This document shows, in pieces, positions 63,878-64,000 of a stretch of 64,000 nucleotides of DNA; within the stretch, counting starts at the first letter, position 1; every line of letters starts with the position of its first letter. This stretch comes from Actinosynnema pretiosum (lineage in GTDB: Bacteria > Actinomycetota > Actinomycetes > Mycobacteriales > Pseudonocardiaceae): the NCBI RefSeq assembly GCF_024171695.1, contig NZ_JAMTCF010000003.1:357548-421547 (forward strand). The letters run 5' to 3'. The notes under the pieces are model-generated. The model was not told where the DNA came from and ran no database searches. It saw only the letters and a list, made by a program, of their open reading frames with translations. Position numbers and translations under genes: made by a program.

Positions 63878-64000
63878 TCACGGCGTGACCTCGACGCCCT
63901 TCCAGAAGGCCACGTGGTTCTTGATGTTCGCCGCCGCCTCCAGCGGTTCCGCGTAGTACCAGGCGGCGTCCACGTTGTCCTCGCCGTTGACGTGGAGCGT
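63878..64000 (-). CDS. DUF427 family protein, C-terminal part
   Basis: 40 codons and a stop in an open frame running off the right edge. The peptide has DAAWYYAEPLEAAANIKNHV and ends AFWKGVEVTP, the typical end of DUF427 proteins. The start lies outside the window. Confidence 0.8.
   Translation of the reverse strand, partial: TLHVNGEDNVDAAWYYAEPLEAAANIKNHVAFWKGVEVTP

Overview
The window is chromosomal DNA of a very high-G+C actinobacterium. G+C is clearly above 70 % by eye, third codon positions are almost all G or C, and GTG starts are frequent. A dnaK-grpE-dnaJ-hspR operon with HspR-type HAIR operators, LAXTG (class E) sorting signals, type VII secretion-like proteins, a DasR-type operator and SigE/ECF-type sigma factors point to Pseudonocardiales, with an Actinosynnema/Saccharothrix-like genome the best guess. 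Gene content resembles an origin-proximal part of mycobacterial chromosomes (counterparts of Rv0238, Rv0241c-Rv0244c, dcd, Rv0338c, Rv0350-Rv0353, pyrE, clpB, Rv0385). No rRNA, CRISPR, prophage or insertion sequence is visible. One tRNA and one palindromic MITE-like element are present.

Layout. 1-1.5 kb: end of a 2-oxo-acid dehydrogenase E2 gene and a MerR regulator. 1.6-8.6 kb: a lipid-oxidation block (TetR regulator, SCP2 protein, acyl-CoA dehydrogenase, orphan macrodomain protein, MaoC dehydratase, FabG4-type reductase, FadA2-type thiolase). 8.7-17.8 kb: envelope and housekeeping genes (OmpA-like lipoprotein, SIMPL protein, NYN nuclease, thioredoxin/NHL protein, GroES-like protein, VanW protein, DUF1206 protein). 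17.9-19.7 kb: FadE5-type acyl-CoA dehydrogenase. 20-23.3 kb: LuxR-type regulator, Na+/solute symporter, membrane protein with a 36-bp minisatellite. 23.9-24.6 kb: tRNA-Gly and dcd. 24.9-29.8 kb: four related secreted SdrD_B-type proteins, three with LAXTG anchors. 30.3-32.6 kb: EtfD-like Fe-S oxidoreductase. 34.9-39.0 kb: dnaK operon. 39.1-39.4 kb: palindromic element. 39.5-44.3 kb: flavohemoprotein, VOC protein, clpB. 44.5-50.9 kb: SDR, type VII-like trio, pyrE, TrmH-type methyltransferase. 51-54.8 kb: GH76 enzyme, LacI regulator, PfkB and P-loop sugar kinases. 54.8-60.7 kb: two DedA proteins, FAD oxidase, and an amino-sugar operon (ROK kinase, nagA). 60.9-64 kb: ECF sigma factor, YciI protein, SDR, aldo/keto reductase, start of a DUF427 gene.

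Regulatory logic. Six sites sharing the core TACT-N4-(A/G)GT(A/T) lie before the TetR/SCP2 pair, the FabG4/FadA2 pair, fadE5 (two sites), the EtfD-like gene and an SDR. This suggests one fatty-acid-oxidation regulon covering acyl-CoA dehydrogenases and the protein that passes their electrons to the quinone pool. HAIR sites place dnaK and clpB under HspR. Three of the four SdrD_B-type genes carry the same three-part upstream element with identical internal spacing, and each gene is insulated by its own terminator. Many genes have a -10 hexamer 6-8 nt before the start codon, indicating leaderless mRNAs.
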